Source: Anaerolineales bacterium
GTDB lineage: Bacteria > Chloroflexota > Anaerolineae > 4572-78 > J111
DNA length: 19,711 nt
NCBI GenBank assembly: GCA_012032575.1
Contig: JAAUSP010000071.1
Location: 1 to 19,711 of the forward strand
Direction: 5' to 3'
A program made the position numbers and the translations under genes. Of the stretch, positions 1 to 9,539 are shown one piece after another. Each line of letters opens with the position of its first letter. Positions within the stretch are counted from its first letter, which is position 1. The notes beneath the pieces are model-generated. The model did not search any database and was not told the DNA's origin. It was given only the letters and a program-made list of their open reading frames with translations.

Positions 1-1066
1 CGCCGGCCGGTTCCATCTGAACCCAGCCTGGCCGACTCACGCCCGCGCTATGGCGCGGTGGTTTCCGGCCCGACCGGGCCGGTGGGCTGCGCGCAGTCTA
101 CCTGTTTCAACTGGGGATGGGGGCGGTACCTGGACTGTCTCAATTGCTCATGCCAATTGTACCGTTAGCGAAGGGAAAACAGCCGAGCCAAATGCTACCG
201 TCCAGATGAGCGGGCCTGATTTTAAAAGGCTGGCTCAGGGTCAACTCAACACAGTCCAGGCTTACCAGCAGGGCCGGATCAAGGTCAAGGGCGAGGTAAA
301 CCTGGCGGCCAAAATTTCCGAGATATTCGGCGCATGGACTCACGCCGTCCAAACCTCACCTGCTCCCCAGCCCCAACCTCAGCCCCAACCTCAGCCTCAG
401 CCTTCGCCTCAGCCTTCGCCTCAGCCTCAGCCTTCGCCTCAGCCTGCACCCACCGGGCAGGTCTATCAGAGCTTAATGAACGGCAGCTTTGACGAGTATC
501 AGCCCTATTTTCGCGACAATGAAAACAAGGTCTGGAAGGAACCGCAGTTCCCGGAGGAGTTCGGCAAATACTGGACGCTGCATCTGATTTCCGAGCGAAA
601 ACCGCGCCTCCACCTGATGCACAGCGGCACTTACGGCAAATTTGCTCAGAAGTATTATGGCGGTAAAGGGCTGGATTATCACCAGCATGGCCGCTATTCT
701 CAGGTCATCGCTTCGCAGTATGGCTATGATCTGGTATTTTATCAAACAGTGGCGGCTCAATCGGGGCGGGATTATACCTTCAAAGGCATGATTGTCTCCT
801 TTTACAAAGGCACCAGCGGCGAGCGCGCCGACGGCAAAATCTTTAAAACTATCGGTATTGACCCTACCGGCGGGCGCGACTATAGCAGCGCCAACGTGGT
901 CTGGGGCGAGCGCGACGGCAAGGATAATGAATGGCGTTACCCCTCGCTGCGGGTCAAAGCCAGGGCCAATGCCATCACTGTCTTTATTCGGATTGAAAAT
1001 ACGGAGAAAGACGTTGGCAAAACCGAGCTGAACCTGGTTCACCTGGAGCGGTTTGAGTTGGAGTAG
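1..1066 (+). CDS. SCP2 sterol-binding-like domain protein with Pro-Gln linker and C-terminal beta-sandwich domain (5'-partial, frameshifted)
   Basis: Three parts are visible. The first is an SCP2-like lipid-binding domain, recognised by GDGGGTWTV near 116-142, the MSGPDF motif and a KVKGEVNLAAKI segment. The second is a ~35-residue Pro-Gln/Ser-Pro linker. The third is a ~200-residue C-terminal domain rich in Tyr, Trp and Gly that resembles a galactose-binding-like jelly roll; that fold is inferred from texture. The reading frame that starts at the ATG at 50 is probably wrong at its N-terminus: FRPDRAGGLRAVYLFQL, a typical SCP2 start, is encoded in the next frame over about 66-113. It joins the main frame if one G is restored in the GGGG run at 113-116. 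No start codon is visible in the repaired frame, so the gene probably begins left of the window or has a second lesion. Substrate and cellular location are unknown. No signal peptide can be judged. Confidence 0.7.
   Translation, partial: AGRFHLNPAWPTHARAMARWFPARPGRWAARSLPVSTGDGGGTWTVSIAHANCTVSEGKTAEPNATVQMSGPDFKRLAQGQLNTVQAYQQGRIKVKGEVNLAAKISEIFGAWTHAVQTSPAPQPQPQPQPQPQPSPQPSPQPQPSPQPAPTGQVYQSLMNGSFDEYQPYFRDNENKVWKEPQFPEEFGKYWTLHLISERKPRLHLMHSGTYGKFAQKYYGGKGLDYHQHGRYSQVIASQYGYDLVFYQTVAAQSGRDYTFKGMIVSFYKGTSGERADGKIFKTIGIDPTGGRDYSSANVVWGERDGKDNEWRYPSLRVKARANAITVFIRIENTEKDVGKTELNLVHLERFELE
365..444 (+). repeat. CAGCCT-type minisatellite encoding the Pro-Gln/Ser-Pro linker
   Basis: Imperfect tandem hexamers and dodecamers (CCTCAG, CCTTCG) encode alternating PQ and PS dipeptides. 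This is a flexible interdomain linker, and its copy number is likely to vary between strains through slippage. Confidence 0.85.
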
Positions 1067-1122
1067 CATTTTTTGGCGAACTATCAGTTTCTTCCGCCGA
1101 AATACGCTTCCTGGCAAGATTG

Positions 1123-1131
1123 TGGTAGAAT
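1123..1131 (+). promoter_or_regulatory. Extended -10 promoter for the hybrid kinase operon
   Basis: TGGTAGAAT matches an extended -10 (TGnTATAAT, one mismatch) about 60 nt before the start codon. No good -35 is seen. The same TGG-TAtAAT pattern precedes four other genes in this window, which raises confidence. Confidence 0.45.
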
Positions 1132-1153
1132 TTAGCTGTTTGATCTATGCATT

Positions 1154-1180
1154 GCCCGGTTTTGCGATGTCGCACCGGGC
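1154..1180 (+). promoter_or_regulatory. 5'-UTR hairpin abutting the ribosome binding site of the hybrid kinase
   Basis: GCCCGGT (1154-1160) and ACCGGGC (1174-1180) form a perfect 7-bp stem, and a short GCG/CGC stem can form inside the loop. The stem ends directly before AGGAG (1181-1185), which sits 7 nt before the ATG. There is no T-run, so it is not a terminator. It could modulate translation initiation or mRNA stability. Confidence 0.45.
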
Positions 1181-1192
1181 AGGAGTAATACG

Positions 1193-4100
1193 ATGAACAG
1201 CCTCGATCCTGCCGCCGAAATTATGGTGGTTGATGATGAGCCGGCCAATTTAACGTTATTGCGGGCTATCCTGGAAGGTCGTAACTATAAAGTCCACACG
1301 GCCGCCGATGGAATCAGTGCGCTCCAAATGATCCCCACCTTTTCCCCGGACTTGATTTTGCTGGATATTGGCTTGCCGGATATGGATGGTACCGAAGTTT
1401 GCACCTGGCTAAAAGCTGACTCCCAAACCAACCATATCCCTGTTATTTTTATCAGCGGCCTGGATGATGTCAACAAAAAGGTCGAAGCGTTTGAGGTGGG
1501 CGGCGTAGATTACATCCTCAAGCCGTTTCACCAGGCCGAAGTGCTGGCCCGGATCAATACCCACTTGACCCTCCAACGCTTACAACAGAGTCTGGCTCAA
1601 CAGAATCAACAACTGCAAGCCGAGAATATCCGCCGGTTGCGGGTGCAGGAATCTTTAAGAGAAAGCCGCGAACGCTACCGCCTCCTGGCTGAACATTCAA
1701 CCGATATGATCACCCGGCAAAACCCGGATGGTATCTATCTGTATGTGTCGCCGGCCTGCCAAACCCTGCTGGGGCGCAGTATTGAAGAAATGATTGGTCA
1801 GCATGCCACCGACTTTATCCACCCCGACGATTTGCAGGGGCTGGAGAACCGCTATGGCTCGATTCGAGAGTGGCCGCCCAGTTTTACTGTGACCTATCGC
1901 GCCCAGCGCAAAGATAAAACCTATCTGTGGTTGGAAACAACCTACAAGGTGGTCCGTCATCCCAGCGGCCGGGTGGTGGATGAAATCATCGGGGTATCGC
2001 GGGATGTCACCGAGCGCATGCAGGTGCAGGAACAACTGCGGCTGCAGGCCAGTGTGCTCAATGCCGCCGCCGACGCCATCCTCATCACCGACCAGGCCGG
2101 GGTTATTCTCTGGGCCAATCCCGCCATTGAAAGCCTGAGCGGCTACACTCCAGCCGAACTGATGGGTCAGAATAGCCAGCAGTTCTACTCTGATCTGCAA
2201 TCGGCAGCCTTATATCAGCTTATGAGCGAAACCGTTACCGCCGGCCAGGTTTGGAGCGGCGAAATCATCAGCCGGCGCAAAGATGGCAGCCTGTACCCCG
2301 AAGAGGTAACGGTAACGCCCGTTCCCAATGAACAACAAGAAATCAGCCATTTCATCGCCATTCGGCGTGATGTGACGGCCCGCAAACAGGCCGAAGAAAG
2401 CCTGCTCCAGCGCAACCGCGAGTTGACCCTGCTCAACCGCATCAGCCACATGCTCAGCTCGACGATTAAGCTGGAAGAAATATTACAAACCATCCTCAAC
2501 GAGATGCAGCGCTTGTTGAATGTGTCAGCCGGTTCATTTTGGCTGAATATTCCCGAAACCGGCGGAATCGTTTGCCAATATGCAGTGGGAGTTGGCAGTG
2601 AACGGGTGATGGGCTGGCGCCTGAGCCAGGGCCAGGGCATTGCCGGCTTTGTGGCCCAAACGGGTGAAACCCTGATTGTGGCCAACATCCGGGAAGACCC
2701 ACGCCATTACCGTACCGTAGATGAACAGGCCGGCCTGAGTTTTCATTCGCTCCTCAGTATTCCCCTCAAGGTCAAAGGCAACGTTATTGGCGTGTTGAGT
2801 CTGGTAGATTCCGAAAAGGATCGGTTTACCAGCAGCGATGCCCGCCTGGGCGAATCCATCGCCGCCGTAGCCGCCAATGCCCTGCAAAACGCCCAGCTTT
2901 TCGAGGCCGAACAGGAACAGTACCAAATTGCCGAAACCCTGCGCAGCGTGACCCAGGCTTTGAGCGCAACCCTGGATTTACAACATGTTTTTGCCCTGAT
3001 CCTGAGCGAAGTAAAAAAAGTGGTACCTTACGACAGTGCTTCGGTGCAGGAGTTAAAGGATGACCACCTGGAGATTATCGGCGGGGTCGGCTTTCCCAAT
3101 TTGGAAGAGATCATTGGCCTTAACTTTGATCTGACGGCCGACGATAACCCCAACCGGCGGGTCATGCAAACCCGGCGGCCTTTGATTTTAGAAAACGCCG
3201 CCATCAATTACAGCGTTTTTCAAAATGAGCGCCACGCCCCGGCGGGGATTAATTCCTGGCTGGGGGTGCCGCTGCTTTTTAGAGATCAGCCGATTGGTAT
3301 GATTAGTATGGACAAACGCGAGCCGGGCTTTTATACCGAGAAGCACGCCCACCTGGCCATGGCTTTTGCCGCCCAGGCCGCGGTAGCCGTCAAAAATGCC
3401 CAGCTTTACGATGACGCCCGCCGGGCCAGAGAAGTGGCCGAAGCTGCCGACCGCTCCAAGAGCGCCTTCCTGGCGACCATGAGCCACGAAATTCGCACGC
3501 CCATGAACGGCATCATCGGTATGACCAGCCTCTTGCTCGATACCGCGCTGACCCCGGAGCAGTATGATTTTACCGAAACCATTCGGACCAGCAGCGAGGC
3601 CCTGCTGACCATCATCAACGATATTCTTGATTTCTCAAAAATCGAAGCCGGCAAGGTAGAGTTGGAGTACCAGCCCTTTGACCTGGCGACCTGTCTGCAG
3701 GAAACGCTTGACCTGCTGGCCCCCCGCGCGGTGGACAAAAAACTGGATTTGGCTTATGTGATTGAGGCTGATGTTCCGCCGGCCATCTACGGCGATATGA
3801 CCCGCCTGCGCCAAATCCTGCTCAATTTGCTCAGCAATGCCATCAAATTTACGAATGAGGGTGAGGTGGTAGTGGAAGTAAGCAGTACGCAGTCTGGACG
3901 CGAAGCGGGGAGTAAGGAGACAGAGCGATCTTCCGCGCCCCTACTCCCTACTCCTCCTTACTTCCTACTTCATTTCTCCGTCCGTGATACCGGCATCGGC
4001 ATACCGCCAGAGCGGATGGACCGCCTGTTCAAATCGTTTAGCCAGGTGGATGCTTCGACCACCCGCAAATATGGCGGCACGGGCCTGGGGCTGGCCATCA

Positions 4101-5601
4101 GCCAACGCCTGAGCGAAATGATGGGCGGGGCCATGTGGGTTGAGTCACCGGCGCTGCTGCCGGCCGAAGCCAGGCTCGGTGGCCCCGGCGCGGTCTTTCA
4201 TTTTACCATTCGGGCCAATTCAGCCTCAGTGACAGGCCAGACAACGGTTGAAGTTCAGCCCAACCTGGAAGGGAAACGGCTGCTCATTGTTGACGACAGC
4301 GCGACGATTCGTGAAGTGTTAAGCCGCTACAGTCAGGAGTGGGGCATGCAAGCCACCCAGGCCACCTGGTCCGGCCAGGCCCTCGATTGGCTGGAGCGCG
4401 ATCAATCCTTCGATTTGATCATTTTGGATTTTCAAATGCCGGAAATGGATGGTCTAAACCTGGCCAAAGAAATCCGCCGGCTTGAAGCGAGCAGAGGGCT
4501 GGCCGAGCCAGGCTCCGCCGGAAATGCCGGGGAAAGCAGTCCAAAATCCAAAGTGCCACTGGTGATTATGCTGCCCCTGGGCTGGCGCGAGGCCCAGCGC
4601 CAGGAAGAATTTGAAGCCGCCGATTTTGCCGCCGTGCTGTCAAAACCGCTCAAACCTTCGACCCTGCTGGATACATTTGTTACCATTTTTGAAGATAAAC
4701 CAACTCAGCACGTTTCCTTCCGCGAGCGTAGCCCCTCCCGTTCTTACGATATAACGATGGGCCGGCGCTTGCCCCTGCAAATTCTGGTGGCCGAAGATAA
4801 CGCCACCAACCAAAAGCTAATCCTGCAAATGCTCCAGCGTCTGGGCTATCGCGCCGATATTGCCGCCAACGGCCTGGAGGTGTTGGATGCCCTGGCCCGC
4901 CAGCGCTACGACGTGGTGCTGATGGATGTGAACATGCCGGAAATGGATGGTCTGGAAGCGGCGCAGCAAATTCGCCAGCGCTGGACCCTGGAGCAAAGCC
5001 CGCGCCTGATAGCGGTTACGGCCAACGCCTTGCAGCAAGACCGCGAAGCCAGCCTGGCCGCGGGGATGGATGATTACTTAAGCAAGCCCATTCGGGTGGA
5101 GGCGCTGGTCGCTGCCTTGCAAAAGTGCCATCCGGCAGGAGAACCGGCAGCGCAAAAGCCTCCGGGGAAATTGAAGCGCCTGGCGATAGGCAAAAACCTG
5201 AGCTGGAACCTTTGCCGGAAGCAAACAAAGCACCGGCGAAAAGCCAAAATATACTCGATCCCAAAGCGCTGGCTAACTTGCAGGCCATGGTCGGGGGCGA
5301 GATGGCCTTTCTGGTCACATTGATTGATAGTTTTATGGCCGATGCCCCCAAACTGCTGGACCAGATGAACCAGGCTTTGGGCGAGGCTAAAGCCGCCGAC
5401 CTCAAACTGGCGGCGCACACCCTCAAATCATTGGCTAATAACTTTGGCGCGGCTCAACTGGCCCGCCAGTGCAAAACGTTAGAAGATTTGGGCCGGGTCG
5501 GTGAGCTAAACGGCGCGGCTGAGGTTGTCGAACTGGCGGCCACCGAATATGAACAGGTCAGGCTGGCTTTAGTCGAAATTCAAAAAAGCTATAGCAATTA
5601 A
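1193..5601 (+). CDS. Giant hybrid sensor histidine kinase: REC-PAS-PAS-GAF-GAF-HisKA-HATPase-REC-REC-HPt (frameshift before HPt)
   Basis: Cytoplasmic phosphorelay kinase with no membrane segment. Domains in order: REC1 (phospho-acceptor D58, K110), coiled coil ~125-165, two PAS (~162-405), two GAF (~428-750), HisKA with H765 in [11 protein letters not shown], HATPase (N-box NLLSNAIKF ~877, DTGIGIP ~931, [10 protein letters not shown] ~960), REC2 (D1079 in [10 protein letters not shown]), REC3 (D1245 in [10 protein letters not shown]) and an HPt domain whose His lies in [14 protein letters not shown] (codon 5416-5418). The main frame runs to 5323, but its last ~60 residues are nonsense. HPt is encoded in the -1 frame, so one base appears missing at about 5125-5175. 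Repaired length is about 1469 residues. The start has AGGAG 7 nt upstream. Short Ser/Pro-rich insertions at ~3885-3975, ~4150-4195 and ~4490-4555 lie in surface loops. The next kinase follows after 45 nt and is a likely relay partner. The ligand is unknown. Confidence 0.92.
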
Positions 5602-5623
5602 GAGGTTCAATCATTCCCATTTT

Positions 5624-5632
5624 TGGTATAAC
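5624..5632 (+). promoter_or_regulatory. Possible internal extended -10 promoter
   Basis: TGGTATAAC lies in the 45-nt gap between the kinases and would give a very short leader in front of the AGGGGA ribosome binding site (5634-5639). It resembles the other extended -10 boxes in this window. No -35 is evident. Confidence 0.3.
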
Positions 5633-5646
5633 TAGGGGAAAATGTA

Positions 5647-6911
5647 ATGGACAAATATGCAAATGTTTTGGTAGTTGACGATAATAAGACCACCCGGATG
5701 GCCCTGGCGTTCGGGTTGCAGTACCAGGGACATCAGGTAACCGAGGCTGAGAACGGGCAGCAGGCATTGGAACTGCTGCGGAGTTCGCCTTATGACCTGG
5801 TGCTGCTTGATGTCGAGATGCCGGTGCTCAACGGCTATCAAACTTTGGAGCGGATAAAAGGCGACCCGGCCCTGCGCGATATTCCGGTCATCGTTATTTC
5901 GGCGGTGGAGGAATGGAAAGCGTGGTCAAGTGCATCCAGATGGGAGCCGAGGATTATCTGCCCAAGCGCTTTGACCCGGTTCTGCTGCGGGCCAGAATTG
6001 GGGCCAGCCTGGAAAAGAAACGGCTGCGCAACCAGGAACTGGAATACCTTCAGCAGGTCGCCCAGCTCACCGCCGCGGCGGCTTCGATGGAGGCCGAAAC
6101 CTTTGATCCGGCCAGCCTCTCCGAGGTAGCCGCCCGCAGCGATTCGCTGGGTCAGTTGGCCCGCGTGTTCCAACGCATGGCCCAGGAAATGCGCGCCCGC
6201 GAAGCCGACCTGAAACAGCAAAACAAAACCAAAGCAGCCTTTATTGGCGTAATTACCCACGAACTCCGCAGCCCCTTTGTCTCGGCGGCCTTATCGGCGG
6301 AATTGGTGCAGCGCTATGCCGAAAATAACATGCTGAGTGAGTTGAAGACGCAAATCCAACAACTTAACCGGGAATTGATTGACGGCCGGCGGATGATTGA
6401 CACCTTTATTTCCTTTGCCACCCTGATGAACCGGGAACAGAGTTTGAATCGGCAGCCGGTTAACTTTGAACTGCTGATCCGTGAGGCGGTAGCACCCCTG
6501 GCGGCGCTGACCATTAACTACCAAATCAAATTATCCTATGATATTTCGCCCCAACTGCCGCTGGTAATGGTTGATAAAGAGCGTATGAGTGAGGTCATTT
6601 ATCACCTGACTCACAACGCCATCAAGTTTAACCGGTCTGGCGGCCTGGTCCGGGTGGCTTGTTACCTGGCCAACGAGTCAACCCTGCTTTTTGAAGTGAG
6701 TGATACCGGGGTGGGCTTGGCGCAGGAGAAATTGAAGACAATCTGGGAAGCATTTACCCAGAACGCCGACCCGGTCCGGCGCGGCGTCGAAGGGTTGGGG
6801 TTGGGGCTGGCCCTGGTAAAAATGGCCATCGAAGCCCACGGCGGCGAAGTGACTGCCACCAGTACCCCCGGCGTTGGCAGCATCTTTGGCTTTCGGCTGC
6901 CGCTGCAGTGA
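5647..6911 (+). CDS. Response-regulator/histidine kinase fusion (REC-HAMP-like linker-HisKA-HATPase), frameshifted
   Basis: The REC domain has DD at residues 11-12 and acceptor D55 in LLDVEMPVLNG. A HAMP-like helix follows (DSLGQLARVFQRMAQEM), then HisKA with the phospho-His in ITHELRSPFVSAA (codon 6258-6260) and an HATPase domain (HNAIKFNRSGG, SDTGVGL, GLGLGLALVKMA). The first frame reads through REC to VISAVEE, while ESVVKCIQMGAEDYLPK, the rest of REC, lies in the -1 frame. Restoring one A in GAGGAAATG near 5910-5915 joins them into about 421 residues. The conserved REC Lys is followed by Arg rather than the usual Pro (LPKRF). AGGGGA precedes the ATG by 7 nt. No transmembrane segment is present. 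The protein probably receives phosphate from, or signals alongside, the upstream hybrid kinase. Confidence 0.88.
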
Positions 6912-6972
6912 AAGAGACCCTCAAGGGCTTCAAGACCTTATGAGATTTGATTTTCAAAATCGGTGGTTTATT

Positions 6973-7024
6973 GTAGCGGCGGGGCTTGCCCCCGCCTGGC
7001 GGCGACCCTTGCGGTCGCCGCTAC
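6973..7024. repeat. Y-shaped REP-like palindrome between convergent genes
   Basis: The outer stem is GTAGCGGC (6973-6980) with GCCGCTAC (7017-7024). Inside are two hairpins, GGCGGGG/CCCCGCC (6978-6996) and GGCGACC/GGTCGCC (7001-7019), and both have the same CTTGC loop. A GTAG terminus is typical of REP elements mobilised by RAYT transposases. It lies between the kinase stop and the convergent radical SAM stop and may also act as a bidirectional transcription barrier. The rest of 6912-7070 shows no gene. Confidence 0.75.
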
Positions 7025-7070
7025 GATTATCGGATTTGGTCGTCAAAGTTCATCAGGGTCGCAGATAGAT

Positions 7071-8545
7071 TTAAAGATAGAGAGAAGCAAACTGCTCCTC
7101 GGTCGGTTCCGCTCAGCAGTACCACGGCTCGGTCAGGTAGGGCACAAAACCGGCGGCGGGCGGCAGTTCCGGGAAGGGAATTTGGCCGGCTGGGTCGCTC
7201 ACCCCGCTGTGAGCGCGTTCCCACACCCGCCGAAACACCTCGCGCCGGGGACATGCTGCCCGGCGCAGCGCTGCACTAAAATCTCCAGATCGTGCTGTAA
7301 GGCATCCACGCGCGGGTCGGGGTTGCGCCAGGTATAAGACAGTCTGGCTTCATCCAGCCTTTCGATTCGCGCCTGCATTTCCCCAAGTTCCAACAACCTT
7401 GACCCCGGCGGGATCAACAGCCGGATAGCTAACTGAATGGGCGACACCTGGTCCACCAGCCCCAGCCGGAGCAGTTCGGCCAGGAAAGCCCGATACCCGG
7501 CCAGCGTGGTCCAGGGGCTAAAGGCTACAAAGGTAGGAACCAGTAACAGTCCAGCCTGACGGCACAGAGTTAAGGCCGTCTCAAATTCCTGGCCGGTGTG
7601 ACGCTTGTCGAAGCGGGCCAGAATCTCCTCATCAAATGACTCGACCGCGCTGGTGATAAAGAGACAGCCGGTTTTTTTGAGCACTGGCAACTGCCGGGCC
7701 TGCCCGAGCAAATGCTCCACCTTGATGGTGACATCGTAGGTCAACTGCGGAAATTCCGCGTGCAGCGCCTCGACCAGGGGCAGGGCGTGGCCGGGGCCGT
7801 TGAAAAAGTCCGGGTCGCCAAAGGTGATATGTTTGGCTCCGGCGGCAACCTGCTGGCGGATGTCGGCCAGCACCACCTCCGGCTGCACCAGGCGGAAGCG
7901 CCCGTTGTAAACCGGCACAATCGGGCAGTGGCGGCACACATGCTTGCAGCCCCGGCTGGCCTCGGTATACCCTACCATCACCTGCTGCCCCTCACTGCTG
8001 ACAAGCTGAGCGTAACGGTTCAGTCCGGGCAGGCCGGTTCGGTCGGGCCGCAGAAAGGTTTGGCGGTTGAGCGAGATGAGGGGAGCAGGGGAGGGCCTGG
8101 GGCGTCGGGCGTCGGGCATGGAGATTCGCCACGCTTTGCGGCCATTCGCCTCCTCGCCTCCTTGCCGCTTCGTCGCTTCGATCTGCCGGGCCAGCTCTAC
8201 CAACCCGGCTTCAAACTCCCCGCCCAGAATATGCTCAACCCCCAGGCGATGCAGGTAAGCGGCGCTAACCGGGGCATAAAGGCCGTAGCCGCACAGGTGG
8301 GCCTGCGGATTAAGCCGGCGGACCTGGGCTATCACTGGAACGGCCATGCGGGTACCCATGTGCATGGGCACATAAAAAGCAATCAGCTCGGCTGCGCGCA
8401 CTCCTTCCGGGTCGAGCGGGTCAACCGACAGGTCCAGGCAGCGCACCTCAAACCCGGCCGCCCGCAGCCAGGCGGCCGGCGAGGCCAATCCGAAGGGCTG
8501 CCGGCCCATTTCATAAGTGGAGATCAAGAGGATATTTAAGTTCAT
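7071..8545 (-). CDS. CUAEP-tail radical SAM selenoprotein with N-terminal B12-binding-like domain (frameshifted; in-frame UGA = Sec)
   Basis: The N-terminus (MNLNILLISTYEMGRQPFG) and the following ~110 residues resemble the cobalamin-binding-like fold of B12-type radical SAM enzymes. The [4Fe-4S] motif is SRGCKHVCRHC (CxxxCxxC), followed by ITFGDPDF and IKVEH. The apparent end near 7199 is an artefact of a frameshift at ~7250-7275. In the -1 frame the protein continues PRREVFRRVWERAHSG, then LTEPWYC-UGA-AEPTEEQFASLYL, and stops at 7073-7071. A C-terminal C-U-A-E-P or C-C-A-E-P tail defines a known radical SAM family, so the UGA at 7115-7113 is read as selenocysteine (residue ~478 of ~491). 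A SECIS-like hairpin follows. The reaction is unknown. A Pro/Arg-rich insertion lies near 8060-8170. There is no clear Shine-Dalgarno before the ATG. The upstream minus-strand gene ends 81 nt before it and may share its transcript. Confidence 0.85.
7082..7100 (-). promoter_or_regulatory. Bacterial SECIS-like hairpin
   Basis: On the minus strand GAGGAGC pairs with GCTTCTC around an AGTTT apical loop (an extra A-T pair is possible, leaving a GTT loop). The stem begins 12 nt and the loop 19 nt after the in-frame TGA at 7115-7113. The loop has a G at position 2, as described for bacterial SECIS elements. It lies inside the coding sequence, as bacterial SECIS elements do. Confidence 0.7.
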
Positions 8546-8626
8546 AGTTCAAAAGATTACTCAGCCCACATTTTTGCCATAAACCCAAACGACCCGCCCG
8601 CCAGACCCTCGGTATCAGCCGCCGGC

Positions 8627-9163
8627 TTATGCCTCTCGCGCCGCTGCCCGCAGCAGGGCGTTCAGCACGGTATGAAACAGCACCAGCATCAGCGGGCGGT
8701 TGTCCTCGTGGATGGGCTGGAAATCCTCGTCGCCGGGCCAGGGGCTGACGGCTTCAATCAGAAAGCGGGCCAGGGCCGGTTCGGGGTGCGTGTCAACATT
8801 GAGCAGGGGTAAGATATCCGGGTAGCGCGGCTCCTCCGGCTCGCCAAAGGGCAGTTCGGTGGCTTCGGTCGCGTCGTCAATATCTTCCCAGGTCAGCAGG
8901 CGCAGCGGCCCGCGCTGCCGGTTGAGCACGTGCCACAAGACCAGGCCAATGAATAAGATATGGTTTGTTTCATCTCCGTTTAAGAAGATGTCTTCATCAC
9001 GGTCCAGGCCAAAGGGAAGCTGGATCAATTCATCCAGATAGCAAAACAGGGCCGGCTGCTCGGCCTCGAATTGGTCGGTCAACGCCTCGGCCTGCTGCGG
9101 CTCCAGCCGCTTCAGCTCGGCCATTATTGCTTCCAGGGTTTGGCGGGAAACTGGTTCAGCCAT
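8627..9163 (-). CDS. Acidic hypothetical protein, 178 aa
   Basis: I do not recognise a family. The protein is strongly acidic (many Asp/Glu, DRDEDIF, WEDIDDATEATE) with amphipathic helices at both ends (AIMAELKRLEPQQAEAL; LVLFHTVLNALLRAAAREA). It has no signal peptide, no obvious membrane span and no Cys cluster. The start is well supported by GGAGGTG a few nt before the ATG and by a good promoter upstream. It lies directly upstream of the radical SAM gene on the same strand, so co-expression is plausible, but no functional link can be read from the sequence. Confidence 0.8.
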   Translation of the reverse strand: MAEPVSRQTLEAIMAELKRLEPQQAEALTDQFEAEQPALFCYLDELIQLPFGLDRDEDIFLNGDETNHILFIGLVLWHVLNRQRGPLRLLTWEDIDDATEATELPFGEPEEPRYPDILPLLNVDTHPEPALARFLIEAVSPWPGDEDFQPIHEDNRPLMLVLFHTVLNALLRAAAREA

Positions 9164-9197
9164 GTACCACCTCCGGGGAAAAGGTTAACTTTCAGAG

Positions 9198-9226
9198 AGT
9201 ATAATACCAGAGGCGGACGCTGTAAA
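9198..9226 (-). promoter_or_regulatory. Promoter of the 178-aa hypothetical gene
   Basis: On the minus strand TTTACA (9226-9221), a 17-bp spacer and TATACT (9203-9198) give five of six matches in each box. The overlapping TGGTATTAT (9209-9201) also fits the extended -10 pattern seen at other genes here. The start codon lies about 35 nt downstream. Confidence 0.6.
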
Positions 9227-9392
9227 GTGCCGGCCCTCGCCGGACGCTTGAAGAGACATGGCCTGAAACCCTCAATAGGACCCTAACCTGGAGGAGTCAC
9301 CTTCGGCCAAACAGGATTTTTCGCCACGAACCTTCGGCACGAATTTTTACTAAAAAATGGCTCAATATGTGTTTCAAGGAGCTATGGTCAGG

Positions 9393-9500
9393 AGCACGAG
9401 GCTGAAGCCGTCGTGCTGAAAGAGCGAAGCCCGCTTGGGCTAAAATTTTAGGGCGCTTCAGCGTCCTTTGCCCTCTCAGCCCGACGTTTCAGCGTCGGGC
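9393..9500. repeat. Cluster of three short palindromes (REP-like)
   Basis: AGCACGA/TCGTGCT (9393-9417); AGCCC/GGGCT (9428-9441) nested inside an AGCG/CGCT frame (9423-9457) that also holds TAAAATTTTA; and GCCCGACG/CGTCGGGC (9479-9500). The phrase TTCAGCGTC recurs in the second and third. The cluster marks where the truncated nuclease fragment stops and the core genome begins. I see no gene between 9164 and about 9535. Confidence 0.7.
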
Positions 9501-9539
9501 GATAGGTGGCGCTGCGTTACCTCCTTGAAATCCATCATG

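Noticed and set aside
365..444. CRISPR or iteron array in the CAGCCT repeats
   Set aside because: The units are 6-12 bp, contiguous and coding for a Pro-Gln linker, with no spacers.
473..1117. Minus-strand frame of 214 codons opposite the SCP2 protein
   Set aside because: Shadow frame produced by high GC at third positions; no recognisable motif and no ribosome binding site.
5125..5601. A free-standing HPt protein gene starting at 5125
   Set aside because: No ribosome binding site lies there, its first residues overlap the REC3 end, and fusing it by one base gives a standard hybrid kinase end.
7712..8539. Long plus-strand frame (275 codons) opposite the radical SAM gene
   Set aside because: It is the antisense shadow of a gene with clear CxxxCxxC and B12-domain features; the translation shows no family signal.
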